DNA of 19,770 nt from an uncultured Clostridia bacterium. GTDB lineage: Bacteria; Bacillota; Clostridia; Christensenellales; Borkfalkiaceae. The stretch covers positions 1 to 19,770 of the forward strand of contig CAUHGY010000031.1 in the NCBI GenBank assembly GCA_959605945.1. Reading direction: 5' to 3'. Position 1 is the first letter of the stretch; the number at the start of each line of letters is the position of its first letter. Shown in pieces: positions 1 to 6,823 of the stretch. The position numbers and the translations under genes are program-made. Under the pieces are notes generated by a model. The model saw only the letters and a program-made list of their open reading frames with translations, made no database searches and had not been told where the DNA came from.

Positions 1-249
1 GTGCCCCTTAAAGGTTCTCGTCGGAGCAAATTCGCCGAGCTTATGACCGACCATATCTTCGGTTACATATACGGGTACGTGTTTTCTACCGTCATGCACG
101 GCTATCGTATGTCCTACCATCTGCGGGAATATCGTCGACGCTCTCGACCAGGTCTTCAAAACTTTCTTTTCGTTCTTTTCGTTTAATTCTTCTACTCTTT
201 TTAAGAGTTTAGGTTCTACGTAAGGACCTTTTTTGACACTTCTGCTCAT
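1..249 (-). CDS. rpsS: 30S ribosomal protein S19, 3' end cut by window edge
   Basis: S19 binds 16S rRNA in the head of the 30S subunit near the A and P sites, in complex with S13. Translating the minus strand from the ATG at 249-247 gives MSRSVKKGPYVEPKLLKRVE, then the family core KTWSRASTIFP, GHTIAVHDGRKHVPVYVT and GHKLGEFAPTRTFKGH. These 83 residues run to the window edge without a stop. The family is usually about 92 residues, so only the basic tail is missing. AAGGAG lies about 6 bases before the ATG. It follows rplB by 10 nt, which is the standard S10-operon order. Confidence 0.97.
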   Translation of the reverse strand, partial: MSRSVKKGPYVEPKLLKRVEELNEKNEKKVLKTWSRASTIFPQMVGHTIAVHDGRKHVPVYVTEDMVGHKLGEFAPTRTFKGH

Positions 250-259
250 CTTGTTCTCC

Positions 260-1087
260 TTAATTTATCCTTGTGATGATAAGTTTATTGGAAGCCTTCT
301 TGTGCTTTCTGGTCTTATAACCCAAAGCAGGTTTACCCCAAGGAGTAACAGGCCCGGGCATACCGACCGGCGATTTGCCCTCGCCGCCGCCGTGCGGGTG
401 ATCGCAGGGGTTCATGACGACACCGCGGACCGAAGGACGAACGCCTAAATACCTGGTCTTGCCGGCTTTGCCTATTCTTATGATTTCGTGTTCGAGATTG
501 CCTACCTGCCCGACGGTGGCTTTGCACGCCGCGAGAATGTATCTCATTTCGCCGCTGGGCATCTTCAATGTGACGTATTTGTCGTCCCTTGCCATTATCT
601 GCGCGCTCATACCGGCAGCTCTCGCGATCTGACCGCCTTTGCCGGGCTGCATCTCGATGTTGTGGACCATTGTACCGACGGGAATATCCTTAAGCGGCAA
701 AGCGTTGCCGGCTTTTATGTCCGCGTCCGGTCCGCTGATAACGGTATCGCCCGCTTTCAGACCGACAGGCGCAAGTATATAGGTTTTTGCGCCGTCTGCA
801 TAATAGAGAAGCGCAATGTTCGCGCTGCGGTTGGGATCGTATTCGATGCTCTTGACCTTTGCGGGAACGCCGTCTTTATTTCTCTTGAAATCGATAATGC
901 GGTATTTTCTTCTGTTTCCGCCGCCGATATGACGAACGGTTATCTTACCCTGGAAGTTTCTGCCGCCGCTCTTTCTCTGATCTTCGAGCAAGGACCTTTC
1001 GGGCTTTTTAGCGGTTATCTCGTCAAACGCGCTCACCGTCATGAAACGACGGGCGGACGAAGTAGGTTTATATCTGTTTATAGCCAT
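260..1087 (-). CDS. rplB: 50S ribosomal protein L2
   Basis: L2 is a primary 23S rRNA-binding protein needed for subunit association and peptidyl-transferase centre assembly. The product is 275 residues, the normal length. The N-terminal OB-fold half includes GGRNFQGKITVRHIGGGNRR. The C-terminal half carries MNPCDHPHGGGEGKSPVG, which contains the universally conserved histidine (DHPHGG) near the peptidyl-transferase centre, and ends in the usual basic tail (TRKHKKASNKLIITRI). CGGAGGAA precedes the ATG. It sits 24 nt after rplW and 10 nt before rpsS in the S10 operon. Nothing is unusual about it. Confidence 0.98.
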   Translation of the reverse strand: MAINRYKPTSSARRFMTVSAFDEITAKKPERSLLEDQRKSGGRNFQGKITVRHIGGGNRRKYRIIDFKRNKDGVPAKVKSIEYDPNRSANIALLYYADGAKTYILAPVGLKAGDTVISGPDADIKAGNALPLKDIPVGTMVHNIEMQPGKGGQIARAAGMSAQIMARDDKYVTLKMPSGEMRYILAACKATVGQVGNLEHEIIRIGKAGKTRYLGVRPSVRGVVMNPCDHPHGGGEGKSPVGMPGPVTPWGKPALGYKTRKHKKASNKLIITRIN

Positions 1088-1111
1088 TTTGCTTATTCCT
1101 CCGTTTAAGAC

Positions 1112-1402
1112 TTAAGACAACGAATCGAAGAATTCGATAGATTTGCTGTCTTTTTTAAGTTGAACGATGGCTTTCTTGTAGTCGGGCGTATAGCCTTCGT
1201 ATTTACCTTGTCTTTTCAACTTACCGCCGACGATTGCCGTGTTGACTTTTTCAACCTTTACGCCGAATATTTCTTCGACTGCAAGTTTAATCTGCGTTTT
1301 GTTGGCGTCTTTCGCCACGACAAAAACGTATTTTTTGTCTTTAATGCCCGCATAGCTCTTTTCAGAGAGTATGGGTCTTATGATAATATCGTGTGCAGCC
1401 AT
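1112..1402 (-). CDS. rplW: 50S ribosomal protein L23
   Basis: L23 lines the exit of the ribosomal peptide tunnel and is the docking site for trigger factor and SRP. The 96-residue length and the pattern IIRPILSEKS at the N-terminus, the KYVFVVAKDANKTQIKLAVE strand-helix and the VEEIFGVKVEKVNT segment are typical. Its ATG overlaps the rplD stop by one base (TAATG), so translation is probably coupled to L4. A GGAG lies just upstream, inside the end of rplD. Its functional partner trigger factor is encoded about 4 kb upstream on the same strand. Confidence 0.97.
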   Translation of the reverse strand: MAAHDIIIRPILSEKSYAGIKDKKYVFVVAKDANKTQIKLAVEEIFGVKVEKVNTAIVGGKLKRQGKYEGYTPDYKKAIVQLKKDSKSIEFFDSLS

Positions 1403-2028
1403 TATTCTCCGTAGACCTCCTGTATTTGCTCAACCGCCTGTTTTGAAATGACGATCTTTGCATTTTTGACCACGTCGTATGTGTTGATTGCCGCCGCGGG
1501 AATAGTGCTTACTCCGCACAGATTGGCGCTTGCTCTCAAAACGGCTTCGTCATTGTTGTCCATAACGAGAAGAACGGTCTTATCGAGCTTGAACGCTTTC
1601 AAAAAAGCTGCCATTTCTTTGGTCTTAGGCGAGTCGACTTTTATCTCGTCGATAAAAATTATCTCGTCGTCGCGAAGTTTCTGCGAAAGAGCCGAAAACA
1701 GCGCGACCTGTTTTGCCCTGGCGTTAATCTTTTTAGAAAAATCTCTCGATTTGGGAGCGAAAACCACGCCGCCCTTAACCCACTGCGGGCTTCTGATAGA
1801 GCCTTGTCTCGCCCTGCCGGTGCCTTTCTGTCTCCAAGGTTTCGCGCCGCCGCCGCGCACTTCGCTGCGGGTAAGCGTGCTCTTGGTACCCTGACGCTCG
1901 TTTGCGAGCCTGGTAACTACCGCCTGATGTATAACGGCTTCGTTATACTCTGCATTGAACAAAGCGTCGGATAATTCGAGATTACCCACTTCGCTTGCTT
2001 TCATATTATATAATTTAACAATCGGCAT
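1402..2028 (-). CDS. rplD: 50S ribosomal protein L4
   Basis: L4 binds 23S rRNA and sends an extended loop into the peptide tunnel. The 208-residue product shows the loop signature (RSEVRGGGAKPWRQKGTGRA, then RQGSIRSPQWVKGGVVF) at about residues 56-95 and the usual alpha/beta C-terminal part. AAGGAG precedes the ATG, 12 nt downstream of the rplC stop. In gammaproteobacteria L4 represses its own S10 operon through the mRNA leader. Whether this happens here is unknown, although a long structured leader precedes rpsJ. Confidence 0.97.
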   Translation of the reverse strand: MPIVKLYNMKASEVGNLELSDALFNAEYNEAVIHQAVVTRLANERQGTKSTLTRSEVRGGGAKPWRQKGTGRARQGSIRSPQWVKGGVVFAPKSRDFSKKINARAKQVALFSALSQKLRDDEIIFIDEIKVDSPKTKEMAAFLKAFKLDKTVLLVMDNNDEAVLRASANLCGVSTIPAAAINTYDVVKNAKIVISKQAVEQIQEVYGE

Positions 2029-2039
2029 AATCCTTCTCC

Positions 2040-2672
2040 TTACGCTTTAACGCTGTTTCTTATGGTAACTATACCTTTCACGGGACCGGGCACCGCACCC
2101 TTGACGAGAATCGCGTTTCTCTCCTTGTCCACCTTGACTATCTCGAGATTGAGTATGGTCACGTTCTCATGCCCGTACTGACCCGCCATTTTTTTGCCTT
2201 TGAAAACTCTCGACGGAGAGCTGTTCGCGCCCATGGAACCTACTTCTCTGTGTACGGGGCCCACGCCGTGGGTTTCTTTAAGTCTGTGATTGTTCCACCT
2301 TTTGATAACGCCCGTAAAACCGTGGCCCTTGGTGACGCCCGAAACGTCGACCTTATCTCCTGCCGCGAACGTATCGCACGTTATAACCGAGCCGACTTCC
2401 ATGGCTTCCGCATTTTCCAGCCTGAATTCTTTCAATACTTTCTGAGCGGAAATACCGGTTTTCTTGAAAAGTCCCGCTTCCGGTTTATTCAGCTTCTTTT
2501 CGTCAACCTGCGAAAAACCCAGTTTGACCGCCGAATACCCGTCTCTCTCCACGGTTTTAACCTGTACCACCGGGCAGGGACCTGCCTCGATGACCGTTAC
2601 GGGTATAACCTTGCCGTCTTGGGAAAAGAGCTGCGTCATTCCCAATTTTCTGCCAATGATTGCTTTATTCAT
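2040..2672 (-). CDS. rplC: 50S ribosomal protein L3
   Basis: L3 is an early 50S assembly protein whose loop approaches the peptidyl-transferase centre. The 210-residue product begins MNKAIIGRKLGMTQLFSQDG, the family N-terminus, and carries the central signature VTKGHGFTGVIKRWN at about residues 118-132. It then has the conserved segment HRLKETHGVGPVHREVGSMG (about residues 134-153) and KMAGQYGHENVT. A GGAGGTG ribosome binding site lies about 10 bases before the ATG. It is the second gene of the S10 operon, 41 nt after rpsJ. Confidence 0.98.
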   Translation of the reverse strand: MNKAIIGRKLGMTQLFSQDGKVIPVTVIEAGPCPVVQVKTVERDGYSAVKLGFSQVDEKKLNKPEAGLFKKTGISAQKVLKEFRLENAEAMEVGSVITCDTFAAGDKVDVSGVTKGHGFTGVIKRWNNHRLKETHGVGPVHREVGSMGANSSPSRVFKGKKMAGQYGHENVTILNLEIVKVDKERNAILVKGAVPGPVKGIVTIRNSVKA

Positions 2673-2713
2673 AGATAAAGTTCACCTCCGATAATATATC
2701 TGATATTTATTGA

Positions 2714-3013
2714 TTACAGTTTTATTTTGATGTCTACGCCCGCGGGAAGATGTATGCTGTCCAGAAGTTTGACGTTCGGCGAATAGATATCGATAAGTCT
2801 TTTATGCGTTCTTATTTCGAACTGTTCTCTCGAATCCTTATATTTATGGGGAGAACGGAGAATGGTAACTATTTCTTTTTCGGTGGGCAGCGGAATAGGC
2901 CCGGATATCTTCGCGCCCGATTTCTTCATGGTCTCCACTATTCTCTGTGCAGCCTGATCGAGCATTTCGACGTCGTAAGACATAAGTTTAATTCTGATTT
3001 TCTGACTTGCCAT
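2714..3013 (-). CDS. rpsJ: 30S ribosomal protein S10
   Basis: S10 is part of the 30S head and also the NusE partner of NusB in transcription antitermination. At 99 residues it is close to the usual length of about 102. It contains IRIKLMSYD, GPIPLPTEKE and the signature SREQFEIRTHKRLIDI. AAAGGAG lies about 8 bases upstream of the ATG. It is the first gene of the operon rpsJ-rplC-rplD-rplW-rplB-rpsS. The genes rpsL, rpsG, fusA and tuf, which commonly precede rpsJ in Firmicutes, are absent here; clpX lies upstream instead. Confidence 0.97.
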   Translation of the reverse strand: MASQKIRIKLMSYDVEMLDQAAQRIVETMKKSGAKISGPIPLPTEKEIVTILRSPHKYKDSREQFEIRTHKRLIDIYSPNVKLLDSIHLPAGVDIKIKL

Positions 3014-3252
3014 TTGTTTAACTCCTTTTAACCTAACTTTTTGTTTTGCTGTAAACTCTGCCGTGTGTGTCGAAAAAATCTCAAATAAAAATCATCCGCC
3101 GATACTTAAATTTTTTAAGTCGCTGCGAATGACTATCTGATTCTTTATTCGAAGTTAGTCGCAGGGGTCAAGCCCCCACACTTGTCAACGGAAATTATCT
3201 TTCGCTGTCAGGCGAATTAAGTAACTTCCCGTATCAACCCAGATTACACAGC
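3014..3252 (-). promoter_or_regulatory. Structured 5' leader of the S10 operon
   Basis: About 240 nt separate the predicted transcription start (near 3252) from the rpsJ ATG, and no gene lies there. Read on the minus strand, the leader can form a stem ACGGGAA/TTTCCGT enclosing the hairpin TTCGC/GCGAA (about 3190-3233). Next come a GGGG-CTTGA-CCCC hairpin (about 3164-3176), a CTGCGA...TCGCAG long-range stem (about 3121-3164) and an A/T hairpin ACTTAAA/TTTAAGT (3104-3120) followed by two T-rich runs. Long leaders are known on S10 operons, where L4 controls them in gammaproteobacteria. A similar role here is inference. Confidence 0.55.
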
Positions 3253-3258
3253 TTGGAC

Positions 3259-3288
3259 ATTATACCTTATATTCAAAGCTTTTGTCAA
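3259..3288 (-). promoter_or_regulatory. Sigma-A promoter of the S10 operon
   Basis: On the minus strand there is a perfect -35 box TTGACA (3288-3283), an 18-base spacer and a perfect -10 box TATAAT (3264-3259). Transcription would start near 3252 and read into rpsJ. Both hexamers match consensus, as expected for a highly expressed ribosomal operon. This shows that rpsJ need not depend on read-through from clpX. Confidence 0.9.
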
Positions 3289-3307
3289 ACGTTTTCAGCA
3301 TGTTTTG

Positions 3308-3340
3308 GCAAATTTTTCACTTATTTCGTGTAAAATTTGC
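3308..3340. repeat. 13-bp inverted repeat upstream of the rpsJ promoter
   Basis: GCAAATTTTTCAC (3308-3320) and GTGTAAAATTTGC (3328-3340) are inverted copies with one mismatch and a 7-base spacer. The repeat begins 20 bp upstream of the rpsJ -35 box, in the 565-bp gap between clpX and rpsJ. It could be a protein-binding site, an A/T-rich upstream promoter element or an RNA hairpin at the end of the clpX transcript. No U-tract follows it on the minus strand. Confidence 0.5.
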
Positions 3341-3460
3341 TGCAAATCGTAATTTTTTCGCAACTTACAAGCCGATCAATCTGTATTTTCGGGAGATTTA
3401 CTGCAACCTTCATGGTTTTTATTGATTTCAATTGATTATTATCTGTTCGATAACAGTTAA

Positions 3461-3502
3461 TATTTCTGTGCCCGGCGGGCAAACCCGCCGGGCACAGAAA
3501 TA
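3461..3502 (-). terminator. 19-bp perfect hairpin downstream of clpX, probable terminator
   Basis: TATTTCTGTGCCCGGCGGG (3461-3479) and its exact complement at 3484-3502 flank a 4-base loop. It lies 77 nt after the clpX stop, where a terminator is expected. It is unusual because the outer pairs run T-to-A in the wrong sense, so no U-tract follows the GC stem on the minus strand (AAATATTAACTG follows). A second small hairpin CTGTT/AACAG (3443-3456) comes next. It may instead be a stability element or a protein site. The rest of the gap between clpX and rpsJ holds no gene. Confidence 0.5.
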
Positions 3503-3578
3503 CGATTTTTACAAGAAACTCTTTAATTTTTTATAAAAATATTTTCGATATACCAAATGCGGAACATTTTAAATCCGA

Positions 3579-4802
3579 TCATGCTATACGCTTCTTGATG
3601 AGTTTGGGACTGCTGCCCTTCAAAACCACATCTTCGTCCACGACTACTTTTTCGAGATCGTCTTCCGAAGGTATGTCGTACATAGCATCTATCATCAGAT
3701 TTTCCAGAATGGTGCGCAAACCTCTCGCGCCGGTATTCAGTTCTATGGCGCGTTTCGCCACCGCTCTGACCGCACCGTCGGTAATTTCGAGTTCTACGTT
3801 ATCGAGGCCGATCAGTTTCTTATACTGTTTCACGAGTGCGTTTTTGGGTTCCGTCATAATGCTGACAAGCGCGTCTTCATCAAGCGGATGCAAGCCGACG
3901 GTTATCGGCACCCTGCCGACGAATTCGGGAATCAGACCGTATTTGATCAGATCCTGCGGCTGAACGTCGCGCACAAAATCAAATTTGCCGCCGCCCTTTT
4001 CAACGTTTCCTCCGAAACCGAGCGAAGCGTGCTCTCTGCGTTTGGAAACTATCTGATCAAGCCCCACAAAAGCGCCGCCGCAAATAAAAAGAATGTTGGT
4101 TGTGTCTATGCGCAGACATTCCTGCTGGGGATGTTTTCTGCCTCCCTGCGGGGGCACGCTGGCAATCGTGCTCTCTATAATTTTCAAAAGCGCCTGTTGC
4201 ACGCCTTCGCCGGAAACATCGCGCGTAATGGAAACGTTTTCGCTCTTTCTTGCAATCTTATCTATCTCGTCGATATACACAATGCCTTTCTGGGCGCGTT
4301 CGATATCGTAATCGGCGTTCTGAATGAGTTTCAAAAGAATGTTTTCAACGTCCTCCCCGACGTAACCCGCTTCTGTAAGAGTGGTTGCGTCTGCCACGGC
4401 AAAAGGCACATCCAGAATTTTTGCAAGCGTTTTGGCAAGCAGAGTTTTTCCGCTTCCGGTCGGACCGAGCAGAAGAATGTTGCTCTTGTCAAGCTCTACG
4501 TCGCTGTCCTTGGCGTTCAACGAATTTATGCGCTTGTAATGATTGTATACCGCGACGGACAAAACTTTTTTCGCTTCATCCTGACCGATAATATACTCGT
4601 CGAGTTTTGCTTTTATTTCGGCGGGTTTAAGCAGTTTTACGCCTGCCGTTTCCGTCTTTTCGGCATCCTCCCGCATTACGTCGCGGCAGATTTCGACGCA
4701 TTCGTCGCAGATATAAATACCGTTCGGTCCCGCGATAAGGCGTCTGGTAAGTTCTTTCGGCTTGCCGCAGAAAGAACAGAAAAGCTGATCTTTATCTTTC
4801 AT
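3579..4802 (-). CDS. clpX: ATP-dependent Clp protease ATPase subunit ClpX
   Basis: ClpX is the hexameric AAA+ unfoldase that feeds proteins into ClpP. The 407-residue protein has an N-terminal C4 zinc-binding domain (C9, C12, C32, C35). Walker A GPTGSGKT is at 113-120, the GYVG pore loop at 146-149 and Walker B VYIDEID at 175-181. The sensor-2 motif TGARGLR lies near residue 357. The ClpP-docking IGF loop reads LGF (261-263), a conservative change that should still dock. GGAGATTT precedes the ATG, 13 nt after the clpP stop. It is the last gene of tig-clpP-clpX. No CtsR or CIRCE box was seen in the operon. Confidence 0.98.
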   Translation of the reverse strand: MKDKDQLFCSFCGKPKELTRRLIAGPNGIYICDECVEICRDVMREDAEKTETAGVKLLKPAEIKAKLDEYIIGQDEAKKVLSVAVYNHYKRINSLNAKDSDVELDKSNILLLGPTGSGKTLLAKTLAKILDVPFAVADATTLTEAGYVGEDVENILLKLIQNADYDIERAQKGIVYIDEIDKIARKSENVSITRDVSGEGVQQALLKIIESTIASVPPQGGRKHPQQECLRIDTTNILFICGGAFVGLDQIVSKRREHASLGFGGNVEKGGGKFDFVRDVQPQDLIKYGLIPEFVGRVPITVGLHPLDEDALVSIMTEPKNALVKQYKKLIGLDNVELEITDGAVRAVAKRAIELNTGARGLRTILENLMIDAMYDIPSEDDLEKVVVDEDVVLKGSSPKLIKKRIA

Positions 4803-4815
4803 AAATCTCCGTTAA

Positions 4816-5412
4816 CTACGGACGTTTAACGAATATCTCGTCGATAAGTCCGTATTCTTTTGCTTCCTGAGCCGACAGATAATTGTCCCTGTCGGTGTCT
4901 TTTTCAACTATTTCGTAAGGCTTGCCGCTGTTTGCAGCGAGAATGCTGTTCAGACGGTGTTTTGTTTTCATAATGTGGTCTGCCTGTATCTTGATGTCGC
5001 TCGCCTGCCCCTGCGCCCCGCCCAAAGGCTGATGAATCATTATCTCGCTGTTCGGCAAAGCATATCTCTTGCCTTTTGTGCCGCTTGAAAGCAGGAAGGC
5101 TCCCATGCTCGCGGCAAGACCTATACAGATGGTACTGACGTCGCACTTGATATAGTTCATCGTATCGTAAATGGCAAGTCCCGCGGTAACGCTGCCGCCG
5201 GGGCTGTTTATATAAAGACTTATGTCCTTATTTGGATCTTTCCCCTCGAGAAATATAAGCTGCGCCACAACGGTATCCGCAACGGCATCGTTTATTTCCC
5301 CGGTGAGGAAAATTATACGGTCCTCTAAAAGTCTTGAGTATATGTCATAACTTCTTTCGCCCTTTCCCGTCTGTTCTATGACGTAAGGCACAACGGTGTT
5401 TCTGATATCCAT
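4816..5412 (-). CDS. clpP: ATP-dependent Clp protease proteolytic subunit ClpP
   Basis: ClpP is the tetradecameric serine peptidase that degrades substrates delivered by ClpX or other Clp ATPases. The 198-residue protein has the catalytic triad Ser102 (GLAASMGAFLL), His127 (EIMIHQPLGG) and Asp176 (TDRDNYLS), with the same spacing as in E. coli ClpP. The oxyanion-side motif SPGGSVTAG is at 70-78. The N-terminus MDIRNTVVPYVIEQTGKGER forms the axial loop. There is no long propeptide. GGAG lies about 7 bases before the ATG. It sits 25 nt after tig and 13 nt before clpX, so co-transcription is very likely. Confidence 0.98.
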   Translation of the reverse strand: MDIRNTVVPYVIEQTGKGERSYDIYSRLLEDRIIFLTGEINDAVADTVVAQLIFLEGKDPNKDISLYINSPGGSVTAGLAIYDTMNYIKCDVSTICIGLAASMGAFLLSSGTKGKRYALPNSEIMIHQPLGGAQGQASDIKIQADHIMKTKHRLNSILAANSGKPYEIVEKDTDRDNYLSAQEAKEYGLIDEIFVKRP

Positions 5413-5437
5413 TATGAGTCTCCGTTACAATATAGAT

Positions 5438-6757
5438 TTATTTAGCTTCTTTTTTCTCTTCTTCGGGTTTAACGTTTATGGTATTGGACGATTTAAGCAA
5501 TTCGAAGAATTTTTTTATGATGATCTCGTTTCTCACATAATCGAGCTGACGAGCCGCCATGTTCTTTTTGACGTCCGGCACGGGCCTGTTCTGTGCTTTT
5601 GCCATTTCTTCAAGCTTGTTTTCCACATCGGCATCGGTTGCCTCGATCTTTTCGTCTTCTATAATTTTTTCGATGACCAACTGCGATTTTACAAGTTCGA
5701 GCGCCTGCTCTTCAAAACCCTTTCTGTACTCTTCCATGGTCTTGCCGATATATTTAAGATAGTCGTCGAGTTTAAGTCCCTGATAAGACAGCCTGTAATT
5801 CATTTCCCGGACCATGCGGTCTATCTGGTTTTCCACAAGCGCGTCGGGCACTTCGACGGTGGTATCCGCGGTTATCGTCTTGATCATCAGATCTTCGAGC
5901 TCTCTTTCCGAACGGTCGTCGTTTTGTTTTTTCATTCTGTCGGAAACTTCTTTTTTATAAACTTCAACGCTTTCCGCGCCGGCGGCGTCCTTAATGAACT
6001 CATCATTTATTTCAGGAAGTTCCTTGACCTTGATTTCATGCAGTTTTATGGCAAAAACAGCGTCCTTGCCTTTAAGATTTTCAGCATGGTAATCGAGCGG
6101 GAATTTTACCGTTATATCTTTTTCTTCCCCTATATTCATTCCCACGATCTGTTCTTCAAAGCCGGGAATAAAGGTATGGCTGCCGATAACAAGCGTCTGT
6201 TTTTCCGCCGTGCCGCCGTCAAACTTGACGCCGTCTATACTGCCGGAATAATCTATAACCACGCTGTCGCCGTCCTTGACCGCTCTTCCGGTGACATCCA
6301 CCATGCGGGAATTACGCTCCTGCAAACGCTTCAAATCGTTCTCTATATCTTCATCTTTAACATTATACTCAACTTTGTCGAAAGTTATACCCTTATATGA
6401 GCCGAGCATTACCTCGGGTTTGACAGCAACCGTCGCGTCTATGGTGATTCCTTTTTCGCTGACGTCTTTGATGTCTATTTCAGGTTGAGCAACGGCTTCG
6501 ATCGTGGGCTCTTTATCGAGAATTTCACCGTAATACTTGGGGAAAGCATAATTAATGGCGTCCTCGTAAAATACCCCGGTACCGTAAGCGCTTTCGAGCA
6601 CTTTCTTCGGAACTTTTCCTTTTCTGAAACCCGGCATGGAATATCTTCCCTTGGTTTTTTCGTAAGCGGCATCTATAGCTTCTTTCCATTCTTCGGCCGT
6701 AATCTTAATGTTGATTTTAACCGTGCTCTTCTCGCCTTTTTCAAAAGTATATTTCAT
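5438..6757 (-). CDS. tig: Trigger factor, ribosome-bound chaperone and prolyl isomerase
   Basis: Trigger factor docks on L23 at the tunnel exit and shields nascent chains. The 439-residue protein shows the ribosome-binding signature GFRKGKVP at 43-50. Its FKBP-type PPIase domain runs from about residues 150 to 240 (GDSVVIDYSGSIDG, then TLVIGSHTFIPGFEEQIVGM), followed by the long helical C-terminal arm domain. The start at 6757 is preferred because AGGAGAG lies 5-6 bases upstream and the product begins MKYTFEKGEKSTVKINIKIT, as expected for the family. The frame is open up to 6817, but that extension overlaps the promoter. It leads the tig-clpP-clpX operon. Confidence 0.97.
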   Translation of the reverse strand: MKYTFEKGEKSTVKINIKITAEEWKEAIDAAYEKTKGRYSMPGFRKGKVPKKVLESAYGTGVFYEDAINYAFPKYYGEILDKEPTIEAVAQPEIDIKDVSEKGITIDATVAVKPEVMLGSYKGITFDKVEYNVKDEDIENDLKRLQERNSRMVDVTGRAVKDGDSVVIDYSGSIDGVKFDGGTAEKQTLVIGSHTFIPGFEEQIVGMNIGEEKDITVKFPLDYHAENLKGKDAVFAIKLHEIKVKELPEINDEFIKDAAGAESVEVYKKEVSDRMKKQNDDRSERELEDLMIKTITADTTVEVPDALVENQIDRMVREMNYRLSYQGLKLDDYLKYIGKTMEEYRKGFEEQALELVKSQLVIEKIIEDEKIEATDADVENKLEEMAKAQNRPVPDVKKNMAARQLDYVRNEIIIKKFFELLKSSNTINVKPEEEKKEAK

Positions 6758-6788
6758 AAAACTCTCCTGACTCTTAAAATTCTTAAAC

Positions 6789-6817
6789 ATTTTAACATAT
6801 CGGCAAACAAAACGCAA
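6789..6817 (-). promoter_or_regulatory. Probable sigma-A promoter of tig-clpP-clpX
   Basis: On the minus strand, TTGCGT (6817-6812) is followed after 17 bases by TAAAAT (6794-6789). The -10 box matches five of six consensus bases and the -35 box three. It lies just after the rqcH stop and 32 nt before the tig ATG, giving a leader of roughly 25 nt. Transcription from rqcH could also read through. Confidence 0.6.
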
Positions 6818-6823
6818 GGTTTT

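Noticed and set aside
488..1108. Plus-strand open frame opposite rplB
   Set aside because: It lies entirely antisense to a canonical L2 gene, with no family motif or start signal.
3888..6400. Long plus-strand open frames at 3888-4829 and 5396-6400, opposite clpX and tig
   Set aside because: They are antisense shadows of well-conserved genes. Their composition (many Phe, Arg and Asn-rich stretches) matches no family and they lack ribosome binding sites.
6758..6817. Upstream start for trigger factor giving 20 more residues
   Set aside because: The extension overlaps the promoter, lacks a ribosome binding site and does not resemble the family. The ATG at 6757 has AGGAGAG at good spacing.
6758..6823. 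CtsR or CIRCE heat-shock operator before tig-clpP-clpX
   Set aside because: Neither the CtsR direct heptad repeat nor the TTAGCACTC inverted repeat is present. Only a plain sigma-A-like promoter is seen.
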